Below are positions 17,478-26,975 of a stretch of DNA of 64,000 nucleotides, piece by piece (position 1 is the stretch's first letter; each line of letters starts with the position of its first letter). The notes beneath the pieces were generated by a model that was given only the letters and a program-made list of their open reading frames with translations, had not been told where the DNA came from and made no database searches. Both the position numbers and the translations under genes were made by a program. Source of the DNA: an uncultured Desulfovibrio sp. (lineage in GTDB: Bacteria; Desulfobacterota; Desulfovibrionia; Desulfovibrionales; Desulfovibrionaceae); contig NZ_CABSIF010000014.1 of NCBI RefSeq assembly GCF_902477725.1, forward strand, positions 27,491 to 91,490. Direction: 5' to 3'.

Positions 17478-17502
17478 AGGTTCGCGGTGTAACCGCGAAC
17501 CT
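17478..17502 (-). terminator. Terminator of tRNA-Lys
   Basis: Read on the minus strand, AGGTTCGCGG and CCGCGAACCT pair around a 5-base loop, followed by TTTTTTCTTTT. It begins 9 bases after the CCA end of the tRNA. Confidence 0.85.
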
Positions 17503-17510
17503 GGATTTTC

Positions 17511-17586
<76 letters not shown>

Positions 17587-17900
17587 GCATTGCGTGAAGA
17601 GGTGTTTACGCAAATGGGGGACAAGTGTCAAGCGGATACGATTTTTTTTGTAAAATTATTTTGCGCGTCAGACCATTACCTGCAAATCTCGATGCGGTAG
17701 AATCAGTAAATTCCCGCTCTAGGCGGGGAAATTTTAAAGCTTGAACGAAAAGAAAAAGTTTTTTGCCTGCAAGGCATGGCAATCTAGCCCCGGGCTGCTT
17801 CCTCGTGAATCAACTCAGTAAAATTAGACAGCCTTATAGGAGTGCCTGACAGGATCGGGCATTAAAAGACCGTGATTTTGTTTTGCCGAAACGCAATCTG

Positions 17901-18080
17901 TTAAATTGGCTCTAAATCAAAGATGGGGCAAGCCATGCGTGAGCGCTGTCTGGCTGCATTGCCGAGCTGCTTTTGGCCAATCAGAGAGACAACCGCGCTG
18001 AGGGCTTGACGAATCGGCGCACCTTGGGCTACAAAGCCACTCACGTCATGCATATGCGGCATTGCCCATGTGCCTTGATC
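17901..18080 (-). pseudogene. Possible relic coding fragment before tRNA-Leu
   Basis: The minus strand can be read as about 53 residues beginning MPHMHDVSGFVAQ and ending at a stop at 17901, open back through tRNA-Leu into the neighbouring transposase. I do not recognise the fragment. It may be the tail of a gene cut off by integration at the tRNA, or chance. Apart from this, the 17587-18085 interval shows nothing I can name. Confidence 0.25.
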
Positions 18081-18085
18081 AGTCT

Positions 18086-18172
18086 GCCGGGATGGTGGAA
18101 TTGGTAGACGCAGCGGACTCAAAATCCGCCGAGGGCAACCTCTTGCGAGTTCAAGTCTCGCTCCCGGTACCA
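18086..18172 (+). tRNA. tRNA-Leu (anticodon CAA)
   Basis: 87 bases with encoded CCA. The acceptor stem GCCGGGA/TCCCGGT, D arm with TTGGTAGACGC, anticodon loop CTCAAAA (CAA), long variable arm (CGAGGGCAACCTCTTG) and T arm GAGTTCAAGTCTC are all typical of tRNA-Leu. It marks the left edge of the A+T-rich glycan island. Confidence 0.95.
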
Positions 18173-18179
18173 AAAAAGT

Positions 18180-18209
18180 AAGGGCTTGCAGCAATGCAAG
18201 CCCTTTTTG
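18180..18209 (+). terminator. Terminator of tRNA-Leu
   Basis: AAGGGCTTGCA-GCAA-TGCAAGCCCTT followed by TTT, a perfect 11-bp stem eight bases after the CCA. Confidence 0.9.
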
Positions 18210-18238
18210 TATGTAGCCCCCCCCCCCGCTAGGTGGTC

Positions 18239-19238
18239 TGTACCCCGTCAAGTAGACAGTTAATAATGCCCCGTCTTTGAGGTAGAGCCTGATTAAGCGG
18301 CCAGTTTTTTCCCGGTATTCTACTGTGGAAAGCTGGCCGAGCCTTTTTTGAAATCGTTCGGTGTTGTAGAAACGTATATATTCTTCAACCTGAGTGCTGG
18401 CTTCTTCTTTGCTCTGCACTGACTTCCCGAGAAATACTTCAGCCTTCAAATGTGAAAAGAATGACTTAACGCATGCATTGTCCAAGCAATTGCCTTTGCG
18501 CGAATGACTTCCATGAAGTTGTAATTTTTCAAGCTGGTTATGATACAACTTGTGCGTGTATTGAAATCCTTGATCTGAATGCACAACCGCACCTGGCATT
18601 GCCGTAAGTTTATCTAATGTGGCGAGTACAAGAGCAAGGTCATTTCTGGATGAGATGGCGTGAGCCACGACTTCGTTGTTGCACAAGTCTTGCACCACAG
18701 ACAGATAAATAAAGCCACTAGTTGTAGGCAAATAGGTTATATCTGTCGCCAGTTTCTTGTTGGGGAGTTGAACTTTGAAGTTACGCCCAAGCAAATTCGG
18801 AAATACTATGCTGCCAGATTTACCAAAGTACCGACGTTTTTTTTGCGAATGACAGACTGGATGCCGAGCTTATGCATAAGCCTATAAACACGTTTGTGGT
18901 TCACAATAAAGCCTTCACGCCGTAAGTCCACCGTCATGCGGCGATATCCATAAAATGGCCGCAGGGAATGGATAGCTTTAATATGGGCTGTAACTTCGGC
19001 TTCACTATCAGCTCTTTGGCTTGCCACCATCCATTTATAATAACCTGATCTGGACAGGCAGAAAAGTGAAGTAGTGTTTTCAAAGATGAATAATTGCGCA
19101 TCTCATCAATTATTTTGAAAAGAACTCTTTTTGGTGCGCTCCCCATTCGTGCCCGAATCGGGAGCGATTCAACTTTTTTAAATAGTCTAGCTCTGCTTTT
19201 ACATAGGCGAGTTCTTCTTCTACAGATGAGAACTTCAT
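18239..19238 (-). pseudogene. Decayed IS3-family (IS150-like) transposase
   Basis: Minus-strand pieces of an orfA end (VEEELAYVKAELDYLKKLN, from 19238) and an orfB (IIDEMRNYSSLKTLL; SGYYKWMVASQRADS; FYGYRRMTVDLRREGF; then the rve core). The DDE residues are visible in LATDITYLP, VVHSDQGFQ and LKAEVF. The frame shifts twice: near 19040, and at an 8-base A run (about 18837-18844) that separates QSVIRKK from RRYFGKSG. The element is therefore not functional. A possible terminus, TGTACCCCGTCAAGTAGACA, lies at about 18239. Confidence 0.8.
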
Positions 19239-19605
19239 TTTTGGTCGCCTACGATGTTCCGCATGGCTGCCCTATTAGCTGTGGGCTTCAAAAGTTTTTT
19301 GAGATCACGTCCTTCAGGACGACAATATCAAGTGCCTGCTCGCCTACAAGTCTTTTCAGCCGTGCGCTTTCTTCCTATAACTGGCGTAACCGCTTTGCGT
19401 CAGAGATGTTCATTCCACCGAACTTGCTGCGCCATTTGTAAAAGGTCGCATCCGAGATGCCATGCTGACGGCACAGATCAACGACACGAACTCCAGCCTC
19501 AGCCTGCCGCAAAATCCCAATAATTTGCTCTTCGATGAATCTGCTACGTTTCATTCTTGTGCTCCTATGTCAGGAACACTAACTTTTCAATGGCATACTT
19601 CTCGG
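19239..19605 (-). pseudogene. Remnant of a second IS3-family element (orfA with nonsense codon)
   Basis: From the ATG at 19554 the minus strand reads MKRSRFIEEQIIGILRQAEA and a helix-turn-helix (ISDATFYKWRSKFGG), then a TAG where a Glu codon is expected (RLRQL-stop-EESARL). At the orfA end is a TCA-AAA-AAC slippery run; the -1 frame continues as KKLLKPTANRAAMR and then meets the IS150-like sequence. The end motif GTCAGGAACACTAA (near 19580) recurs at the island's right edge. Confidence 0.75.
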
Positions 19606-19739
19606 GGGGAGGGTCACCTCCTCCTTAGTTAGAGGGGTGTCCGGTCGAAATGGGGGCTACTCCTGCCATCATGCTGCTACCAGAGCCGAAGTCATGAGTG
19701 GCTGCAAGCCCTGAATATGACCATCCATGCGCACTTTCT

Positions 19740-20144
19740 CGAAGGCCTTCGAAGGTAGGGTCTAAGCCTGATGAAGATAACGGCTGCCAACCGACAGGGA
19801 TGGCTTTTATGCGCGGATGCGCAACACTCGGCATCACACAGGCATTCACCAATTATAACTATCCCAATGGAAATGCAGATGCCGAACGGACAATGCGCAC
19901 AATTAAGGAAGAACTCTTTTGGCTGTGCGAATGGAGCAGCCTGGAACATCCGAACAACGCGCTTTATGGCCGGAAGCACACTACGTGCATCAGCAGACTG
20001 GTAAAAAACTGGAAGGATTCTCCCTTAAAGGCCGCTTGGTTTGTGGGGGGGCATTACAATGGTCGCTCAATGTTCTTGCCACGAGGCGCATGCGACACTT
20101 CTAAAGGCTCCGTTCAGCACTTTGCAGGCAAAACCTCTTACTGA
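19740..20144 (+). pseudogene. Fragment of an IS transposase/integrase core
   Basis: The plus strand reads DEDNGCQPTGMAFMRGCATLG, then TNYNYPNGNADAERTMRTIKEELFW. These match the second Asp and the catalytic Glu blocks of an rve (DDE) transposase. The N-terminal half is missing and the C-terminus degenerates after LCEWSS. The orientation is opposite to the two neighbouring IS remnants, so it is a third insertion. Confidence 0.7.
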
Positions 20145-20854
20145 TTTCCGCAGGTGTAATGGGGATTGCTTTGTAACGTAAGCTTCCTTTTTGTTGCTTT
20201 TACCCATCTACGGAGCTAGGGTGTCCAGAAGGATTTAAAGGTACTTGGGCACAATAAGTCTAAGCCTTTTGAATTCCGTGAATGAAGTTTATTTGTAATG
20301 ACGTCATATTTGGCAGGAACACGATTGGCGATTGTAGTTTACTTCTGCCCAATTTGCGGAGCATGGGTGAACAGAAATATAAACGCGGCCATTACATCCG
20401 GGGAATACACTACAGAATCTGAAAATTAATTAATGTATTTTGACTGTGTTGCGTCCTTACTTAATATATTCATGCTAACTTAAATATGTTGAATTGCCAC
20501 AAAATTGTCAAAATCGGTAAGGCCCCGCCGTTTTATTGGTATGCGCCATCAACTAGTTCTGTAATATTTTAGGCTTGTTGAGGTAGACCCACTCCAAAAA
20601 ACTAATGAGATTTCCATGGGGCAAATGGTGAGTTGCCGAATAGTGACGCTGGCTATTGATTTTCTTTGGTAAGATACTTAAGGGAGCCAACATAGGCGTC
20701 CATGCACTCTCGATCTCGTGGAGTGTGTTTTACTACTTTTCTCTAGCTTGTGGTGTTGTGGCAAAATCTACCGAGTGGAGTGAAATGACGGGGCAAAATT
20801 GAGTAAGCTATTAGGGCCGTGATATCCAAATAATCGAACTACGAGGTTGAAAAT
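20145..20854. other. A+T-rich non-coding stretch before the glycan locus
   Basis: About 700 bases without a supported gene. It lies between the IS remnants and the radical SAM gene and probably holds the promoter of the glycan operon. I could not assign a single confident -35/-10 pair. Confidence 0.5.
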
Positions 20855-22456
20855 ATGTTCCCAAAGCTGCATTCACTGCTAAATAAAAAATTCCTTGATA
20901 TTTCCGCGGCATTCTCGCCATTCATCCCAGATACGGTTGAAGGTGCGGCAATCTTGGTGCAAAAACATGCGGGCAGCGATGGTTTAACAGCAGATCGTGC
21001 CGTTGTAGCTGCTCTTTCCGAATTTTATAGCCGCTTGCAGAAGGCGGATGACAATGAAGCTCTTGGCAGATTTGAACGGGAAATTTTGCCACGCGTCAAC
21101 TGGAAGGAAACATTTCCATTTTTTGTCCATAGTGAAATAAAGCATGATAACGGGGAAATAACGCATTTACTCAAGATTGATAATTCCACATCGAGAGAAA
21201 ATTTCAGTGGTGGATATAAAAAATTATCTTGTAAAGATATTCATAATTTAAACGATAAAAATCTTTATTCAACTTTGGAAGGAGGGCATTTGCATCTGCA
21301 GATTACTGCACGTTGCAATATGCGCTGTTCTTTTTGCTATCAAAAAGACTGGGATCTGGATCGACAAATGTGTCCTGACATGGATCCCAAATGGATATAT
21401 GAATATTGCCGTCCACTTTATGAACGCATTCAGGAAATTAATGTTTTCGGCGGTGAAATTACAGCGATTTCCGAAGGGTTCAAGGTTGTTTCCTTTCTTG
21501 CCCAAAACTATCCTGCAGTGACAATTCATATGGAATCTAATGGACTAGCTTTTACTGAAAAATGGCAGGATTTTGCCGTTACTAATCTTATGTATATGTC
21601 TTTTTCAGTAAATGCGGCGAGCCCGGCGACATTCGCTCGTGCCATCTGGCCCGAGGGAGGCGAAAAGGCCTGGAAGCGAGTACATGAGAACATCAACGCC
21701 TATGTGCAAAAATTGCGTGAAGCAGATCTGCAAGCATTTGCACCTGTAATAACCATGGTTGTTTCACCAGAAACGGCCCATGAAATTATTGACTTTGTCC
21801 GTATGGGATTGTCTTGGGGGTGTCGTCGCATTCATCTGCTCATGAACCAGCAGTATCTACACCTTGAACGTTTCCCCACTCCTGTTTTGGATTGGGCTTT
21901 GCGTGAAATGCTCAAGATGGAGCGGGTGCTTGCGGGTAAGGTGCGACTGGAAGTTAAGCTTTTTCTGCCGGAAAAAATCGCAGCTGCGGCGCAGCGGGAT
22001 GTAGATGCTATCCCTCTTGAGTCATTGAAAGAAGAATATGCAGACCTTCTTGAGCTTGCAGCCGGGCGTAATGAGGAAAGAGAACATCAGGAACGCATGA
22101 CCGCCCGCAAATCCCACGGCAAAAAGAATGTTGAGCGAGGCCAAGAAGTCGGCAGTAGCTGCGGTCATTATTTTATTAATGCTGTAAGTGAAAATCATCA
22201 ACGCCTATGCGCAGATCCGTGGAACTCTTTGACTCTCTCGCAAAACGGTATGGTAGTGTCTTGCAATTGGAATTATGCTTATCAAATAAATTTGAAAGAC
22301 TATTTAAAAAATGAAATGATCGATTGGAATGCAGTTCTCAACTGCGAAGAATTTAGATTGATGCGGTGGAAAATATTGAATTCAGATTTCTCAGGGTGTA
22401 TGGCTGGTTGTCCGTATTTGCCTCATGTTGCCAAAGATCTGCATTACGGTATCTAA
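20855..22456 (+). CDS. Radical SAM/SPASM-like protein with a novel N-terminal domain
   Basis: 533 residues. Residues 26-89 form a domain also found in the next gene product (GSDGLTAD ... NWKETFPF). The radical SAM core starts near 145 with the CxxxCxxC cluster motif CNMRCSFC (Cys154, 158, 161), then VFGGEIT and a TIM-barrel-like region. The C-terminus has a SPASM-like Cys set (SSCGHYF, RLCADPW, VSCNW, SGCMAGC) that could hold extra clusters. SPASM proteins often act on peptides, but some act on sugars; the substrate is unknown. A GAGG lies ten bases before the ATG. First gene of the island's operon. Confidence 0.85.
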   Translation: MFPKLHSLLNKKFLDISAAFSPFIPDTVEGAAILVQKHAGSDGLTADRAVVAALSEFYSRLQKADDNEALGRFEREILPRVNWKETFPFFVHSEIKHDNGEITHLLKIDNSTSRENFSGGYKKLSCKDIHNLNDKNLYSTLEGGHLHLQITARCNMRCSFCYQKDWDLDRQMCPDMDPKWIYEYCRPLYERIQEINVFGGEITAISEGFKVVSFLAQNYPAVTIHMESNGLAFTEKWQDFAVTNLMYMSFSVNAASPATFARAIWPEGGEKAWKRVHENINAYVQKLREADLQAFAPVITMVVSPETAHEIIDFVRMGLSWGCRRIHLLMNQQYLHLERFPTPVLDWALREMLKMERVLAGKVRLEVKLFLPEKIAAAAQRDVDAIPLESLKEEYADLLELAAGRNEEREHQERMTARKSHGKKNVERGQEVGSSCGHYFINAVSENHQRLCADPWNSLTLSQNGMVVSCNWNYAYQINLKDYLKNEMIDWNAVLNCEEFRLMRWKILNSDFSGCMAGCPYLPHVAKDLHYGI

Positions 22457-22478
22457 CCCCATGCTAAGGAGTTCTTTA

Positions 22479-23720
22479 ATGTTATCACGCTGTTTGCGCA
22501 TGCTTAGGTGTTGCTTAACGCCTCCTACATCTCCGATACCGCCATGTGAAGAGAGGCAAAATTCTGACACTTTTGAGGCCCTTCTTGAGTTGAAGCAGGC
22601 GTTTTCTGGTGCTGACGGTATGACTTCTGACTCAGAACAAGTGGGCATTTTGCTGAAAAAGTTTTATGCGTTGCCTGAGCCATGCAGAAAGGCGCAAGAA
22701 GCAAGGTTTGTCTCGCTGATACTTGAAAATATTAACTGGAAAGAGGCCTTCCCTTTTGTTGAGAGGATTGATGGAATCACGGATATATCTGAGGGCGCTT
22801 CCTTCAAACAGTATTTTCTTGAGCATAATATTCCAGAAATATTGTGTATTCTTAAAAAAGGACTGGATGCAGAATCCCTTGCTGTTGTAGACCATTTCAT
22901 GTTCAAGGCTCTCCGTTTGCCAGAATATCCTGCGGAAGTTGCTGGAAAACGTTTTTTTGCGTTTTCTGCACTCCTGCGAAAAATGTTTCAATCCCCCACG
23001 GAAAAAAAGTCAGAAGAGCGCTACGAAGCAGAACTCCCGACGTATCGTCAAAATTTTCACTATGCCGAATTCAATGCATACTTTGAGCCAAGTGTTTTCC
23101 TTTTTCATCATGGGTTACGCAGCAGAAGCAAGGCTGTCCTCGACTACATTCGCCACAAGGACTTCATTGATGGTGGCGCCTGGATTGGGGATAGCGCATT
23201 GGTGCTTGGCAAATACTACGAACCAAAAAAAATTCATAGTTTTGAAATTAGTCCCGCAACATGTAAGCGTTACGACGATGTCATGCGAGCCAATGGTGTG
23301 GAAAGTTCCTGCTATGTCATCGTCAATGAAGGACTTGGGGAAAGGAAAGGAAAAGGCCTTTTTGTGGATAATTCAGGGGAAGGGACATCACTGCTCGCCC
23401 GAAGGGAAGGAGAAGAAAGAGAGATAACCGTTTGTAGCATTGACGCTTATGTGGCAGCACAGCGTCTGCACGTGGGTTTTATCAAACTCGACCTTGAAGG
23501 TTTCGGCCTTGCTGCGCTCAAGGGGGCACGGGAAACCATTATAAGTCAGTTGCCAGTGCTTTCTCTCTCTCTCTATCACACCCCAGAAGAATTTTTTGAA
23601 ACAAAGCCGTACCTTGAATCTTTGACGGATGCCTACACACTGCATGTGGAACGGCACCATATAGACTACACGAATTGCTGGGATACAGTCCTCATGGCAA
23701 TTCCCAAAACCTTGCTATAG
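22479..23720 (+). CDS. FkbM-like methyltransferase with the same N-terminal domain
   Basis: 414 residues from the ATG at 22479 (AAGGAG upstream), 22 bases after the radical SAM stop. Residues 30-93 align with the N-terminus of the preceding protein (GADGMTSD ... NWKEAFPF). The C-terminal half is an FkbM-type SAM methyltransferase: FIDGGAWIGDSALVL (motif I), HSFEISPATCKRY, and the FkbM hallmark VGFIKLDLEGFGLAALKGA. FkbM enzymes O-methylate sugars and other hydroxyls. Motif I is unusual (DGGAWIGDS instead of DVGANxG). Confidence 0.82.
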   Translation: MLSRCLRMLRCCLTPPTSPIPPCEERQNSDTFEALLELKQAFSGADGMTSDSEQVGILLKKFYALPEPCRKAQEARFVSLILENINWKEAFPFVERIDGITDISEGASFKQYFLEHNIPEILCILKKGLDAESLAVVDHFMFKALRLPEYPAEVAGKRFFAFSALLRKMFQSPTEKKSEERYEAELPTYRQNFHYAEFNAYFEPSVFLFHHGLRSRSKAVLDYIRHKDFIDGGAWIGDSALVLGKYYEPKKIHSFEISPATCKRYDDVMRANGVESSCYVIVNEGLGERKGKGLFVDNSGEGTSLLARREGEEREITVCSIDAYVAAQRLHVGFIKLDLEGFGLAALKGARETIISQLPVLSLSLYHTPEEFFETKPYLESLTDAYTLHVERHHIDYTNCWDTVLMAIPKTLL

Positions 23721-23749
23721 ACCATCACACAGACAGGCCAGAAATCAAG

Positions 23750-24505
23750 ATGAACTTAGAACAGAAAGCGAATACATCCAGTGCTCCTTCACGGTTACGC
23801 CATGCCGCCCCCTTTGAGTGCATTGTGCTAGCGGGTGGATTGGGAACACGCCTGCGCCAGATTATTCCAGATATTCCAAAACCACTAGCGCCCGTTGCCG
23901 GGAAGCCTTTTTTGGATATTCTTTTAAGCTCGTTGGTGTGTAAAGGTTGTGCTGGATTTGTGCTCTCTGTCGGGTACCTGGCCAAAATGATTATGAATCG
24001 CTACGGGAAATATTTTGAAGGGGTGCCTGTCCGCTATGCTTTGGAAGAGGAGCCCTTGGGAACTGGCGGAGGTCTTCGGCTAGCCTTGAATGCTTGTGAC
24101 ACAATGATGCCAATTGTTGTCAACGGCGACACTTTTACGGACGTTGATATCTCAGCTTTTCAGGCATATTGCGCCCTTACTTCCCAGCCAGCACTCGTTG
24201 GAGTATGGCTTGACGATGCTTCACGATATGGGCATCTACGAGTCGCAGATGGCAAGATCGTTGGATTCGTCGAAAAAGGCCAACCTGGCCCAGCCTTGAT
24301 CAGTGCGGGGTGTTATTGTCTCCCCAGAAGCGCACTAGAGGCGTTTCCCGAAGGGCATGCCTTTTCACTAGAACAGGATTACTTCGCTCATATCGCTGCC
24401 CGCTCGCACCTTGGTTTATTTGTCGCAGATGGTCTGTTTATCGACATTGGTGTACCAGAGGACTATGCTCGCGCTCAAATTATTTTTGAGAATATGAAAA
24501 GCTAA
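23750..24505 (+). CDS. hddC: Sugar-1-phosphate nucleotidyltransferase, HddC-like
   Basis: Likely D-glycero-alpha-D-manno-heptose-1-phosphate guanylyltransferase. 251 residues from the ATG at 23750. Signatures: LAGGLGTRLRQIIPDIPKPL (NTP-binding loop with catalytic Arg and Lys), GTGGGLRLAL, VVNGDTF (metal Asp) and the C-terminal FIDIGVPEDY. The HddC assignment rests on the adjacent gmhB, gmhA and hddA; sequence alone would allow another hexose-1-P nucleotidyltransferase. Confidence 0.8.
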   Translation: MNLEQKANTSSAPSRLRHAAPFECIVLAGGLGTRLRQIIPDIPKPLAPVAGKPFLDILLSSLVCKGCAGFVLSVGYLAKMIMNRYGKYFEGVPVRYALEEEPLGTGGGLRLALNACDTMMPIVVNGDTFTDVDISAFQAYCALTSQPALVGVWLDDASRYGHLRVADGKIVGFVEKGQPGPALISAGCYCLPRSALEAFPEGHAFSLEQDYFAHIAARSHLGLFVADGLFIDIGVPEDYARAQIIFENMKS

Positions 24506-24524
24506 TATCTTGAGGGTGAGTACC

Positions 24525-25094
24525 TTGACTGAACCCCAACTCTCCCCGGTTGTTTTTCTTGACAGAGACGGGACATTGAACAGAGACACTCGGTATCTGC
24601 ACTCATGGGATGATTGGGAGTGGCTTCCAGGTGTGTGTGATGGTTTGGGTAAATTGCAACAGGCTGGATTTCGTCTGATTGTTGTCAGCAATCAGGCAGG
24701 AGTGGCACGCGGATTTTATGGCGAAGCAGATATTCACAGGCTACATGAACGGGTCAATGCAGAATTGTGGCATTTAGGAGTGCACATAGATGCATTTTAT
24801 TACTGTCCACATCATCCGGACTTTACTGGTCCATGCTCTTGCCGTAAGCCTGAACCAGGCATGCTGTTGCGTGCCGAGGCAGAAATGAATATTGATCTGC
24901 AGCGCTCTTGGTTGATCGGTGATGCATACACGGATATGAAAGCGGCGCTATCTGCTGGTTGTCGCCCAATACTGGTTCTTTCAGGCAATGCAACAGAATT
25001 TAGCGGGCCCATCCTCAGTGGGGTGACTGTCTGCGATAACTTCATGATGGCAACACAGCATATATTGAAGGACGTATGCAATGGACTACATTGA
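24525..25094 (+). CDS. gmhB: D-glycero-D-manno-heptose-1,7-bisphosphate 7-phosphatase
   Basis: HAD-superfamily phosphatase. FLDRDGTLNRDT carries the DxD nucleophile; the zinc-binding set is YYCPHHPDFTGPCSCRKPEPG; GDAYTDMKAA is motif IV. The start is uncertain among TTG 24510, GTG 24516 and TTG 24525; I use 24525 because GAGG lies at a good distance before it. It removes the 7-phosphate of heptose bisphosphate. It overlaps gmhA by 14 bases. Confidence 0.88.
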   Translation: MTEPQLSPVVFLDRDGTLNRDTRYLHSWDDWEWLPGVCDGLGKLQQAGFRLIVVSNQAGVARGFYGEADIHRLHERVNAELWHLGVHIDAFYYCPHHPDFTGPCSCRKPEPGMLLRAEAEMNIDLQRSWLIGDAYTDMKAALSAGCRPILVLSGNATEFSGPILSGVTVCDNFMMATQHILKDVCNGLH

Positions 25095-25707
25095 GAATAT
25101 GATTTTACGATATCCTGAGCTGTTACCGTTGCGTGCCGCTTGTAATGATGCCGTGAATAGTCTGGCTCAAACGTATGCCAAGGGTGGCAAAGTCATGACT
25201 TGTGGCAATGGAGGTAGCGCAGCTGATGCTGAGCATATTGTTGGCGAGTTAATGAAGGGTTTTCTTCTCCGTCGTCCTCTTGGCAGAGCGCAAAGGGAAC
25301 GCCTTGCGCGCAGCGGTTGCTCGAAAGATCTGGTTGAACGACTCCAGCAAGGCATCCCAGCCATTTCACTAGTATCAGGCGTTGCACTGCCTACTGCCTG
25401 TGCAAATGACATCTGCAGTGATATCGTCTTTGCCCAACAGATATTTAACCTGGGCAAGGCCGGTGACACTCTTGTCGCCATCAGCACTTCGGGCAATTCA
25501 GCCAATGTACTTGCAGCCATGCATGTTGCAAAAAGTATGGATATTCAAATTATTGGCTTGACTGGTAATACAAAAAACGCGATGTGTAGTTTGGCGGATA
25601 TTCTTATTGACGTGCCTGCCATTGTTACTCCTCATATTCAGGAATGGCATATCATCGTGTATCACACACTGTGTGCCGCTCTTGAGGCACGGTTATTCAC
25701 GGTTTAG
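25081..25707 (+). CDS. gmhA: Sedoheptulose-7-phosphate isomerase GmhA
   Basis: SIS-domain isomerase producing D-glycero-D-manno-heptose 7-phosphate. 208 residues. Landmarks: TCGNGGSAADAEHIVGELMKG (His and Glu metal/catalytic residues), SLVSGVALPTACANDI, ISTSGNSANVLAA and TPHIQEWHIIVYH. All are family hallmarks and the length is typical. It is translationally coupled to gmhB. Confidence 0.93.
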   Translation: MDYIENMILRYPELLPLRAACNDAVNSLAQTYAKGGKVMTCGNGGSAADAEHIVGELMKGFLLRRPLGRAQRERLARSGCSKDLVERLQQGIPAISLVSGVALPTACANDICSDIVFAQQIFNLGKAGDTLVAISTSGNSANVLAAMHVAKSMDIQIIGLTGNTKNAMCSLADILIDVPAIVTPHIQEWHIIVYHTLCAALEARLFTV

Positions 25708-25724
25708 CTTCTATCCACCGGGCA

Positions 25725-26975
25725 ATGCGTTTAATTGTGAATTTAAAATTTATTTTTTCAACATTAAATTTTACAATATTAAACGAGAATGATGTGATAC
25801 GTTTTATTTGGAGAAAAGCACCTAACATTTTGAAAGAATTGGCTATATGGCTTATTATTCGCTACGCGGTGCCGTCGCGCCGGAAATCTCCTGGTAATAT
25901 TGACGATATTGAGCAGCCTTCTGACCGTAAACTAATGGTGTTTGGAAATTTTAGGGGCGGCGGTGGGATCAGTCGTTCTGCTGAGAGATATTGCGAGAGA
26001 CAATCCATACTGCAATGCAACCCGGTGCTGGTGGATACAACGGATGCGACATGCCAGCCAAATCGTAAAGGCTGTACTTTTTCGACTCTGACGCTACAAG
26101 AAGCGAGGGAGTACACAGCACCCGCGACAATCGTCATCCATTTGAATCCCCCCCATTTCCTGCTCGCTCTGGCACGACTGGGTAAAAAATTTCTCAGCAA
26201 TAAACGCATTGTTGCTTACTGGGCTTGGGAACTGCAAAAATTACCAATGGTTTGGCGATGTTGCCTAGACGTGGTGGATGAGATTGAAGTGCCGAGCACA
26301 TTTACCAAAGACATTATTTCAAAATACACAGCTAAACCAGTACGGGTGGTGCCGCCAGTAGGTCAACTCGCAGCGTTCAACTCGGATCGAAAATCCTTTG
26401 GCACTACTGGAAAACTGCGTTGTCTGTTTATTTTCGATCTAGCTTCGTCTATGGAACGCAAGAATCCCGAAGGCGCAATCAAGGCATTTTGTTCTGCCTT
26501 TACCCCGATAGAAGGCGAGCTGACGATAAAGGTGCTTTCTCCGCACGCTTCCCCTGCGGCAATGCAGAAATTATACGAATGCGAAAAGAAAATTCCACAC
26601 TTGCATGTTATTTCGGAATGGCTTACTGATTCACAACTCGATACACTATACAGGAAACATGACGTTTATCTTTCGCTCCATCGCTCTGAAGGGTTTGGGT
26701 CAACTATCTTTGAGGCCACTCGTAAGGGCCTCTATGTTGTTGCTACTGGATGGTCAGGCAACATGGATTTTATGCGAGGGGATAAAGTATTCCCAGTGCC
26801 ATGTGTACTGAAAGACGTTCCCCATAGTGTTGAGCAACAGCTTGGAATTTGCGGTGCCCAATGGGCGCACGCTGACACTGATGCTGCGGCGCGCATACTT
26901 CAACAAATATTTACAATTGTTTTTCCTGGCCGCACCTTGTGTAATTCATCATTACAAAAGGGAGATATAAATTGA
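25725..26975 (+). CDS. GT4/GT1-type glycosyltransferase
   Basis: 416 residues in the longest frame; a GTG near 25795 is an alternative start because the first 20 codons are low-complexity and A+T-rich. The C-terminal nucleotide-sugar domain shows LRCLFIFDLASSMERKNPEGAIKAF, LHVISEWLTDSQLDTLY and the donor-site HRSEGFGSTIFEATRKG (EGFG...E). The N-terminal part has FGNFRGGGGISRSAERY, an acceptor-side glycine loop. The donor could be the GDP-heptose made by its neighbours. Its stop overlaps the hddA start. Confidence 0.82.
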   Translation: MRLIVNLKFIFSTLNFTILNENDVIRFIWRKAPNILKELAIWLIIRYAVPSRRKSPGNIDDIEQPSDRKLMVFGNFRGGGGISRSAERYCERQSILQCNPVLVDTTDATCQPNRKGCTFSTLTLQEAREYTAPATIVIHLNPPHFLLALARLGKKFLSNKRIVAYWAWELQKLPMVWRCCLDVVDEIEVPSTFTKDIISKYTAKPVRVVPPVGQLAAFNSDRKSFGTTGKLRCLFIFDLASSMERKNPEGAIKAFCSAFTPIEGELTIKVLSPHASPAAMQKLYECEKKIPHLHVISEWLTDSQLDTLYRKHDVYLSLHRSEGFGSTIFEATRKGLYVVATGWSGNMDFMRGDKVFPVPCVLKDVPHSVEQQLGICGAQWAHADTDAAARILQQIFTIVFPGRTLCNSSLQKGDIN

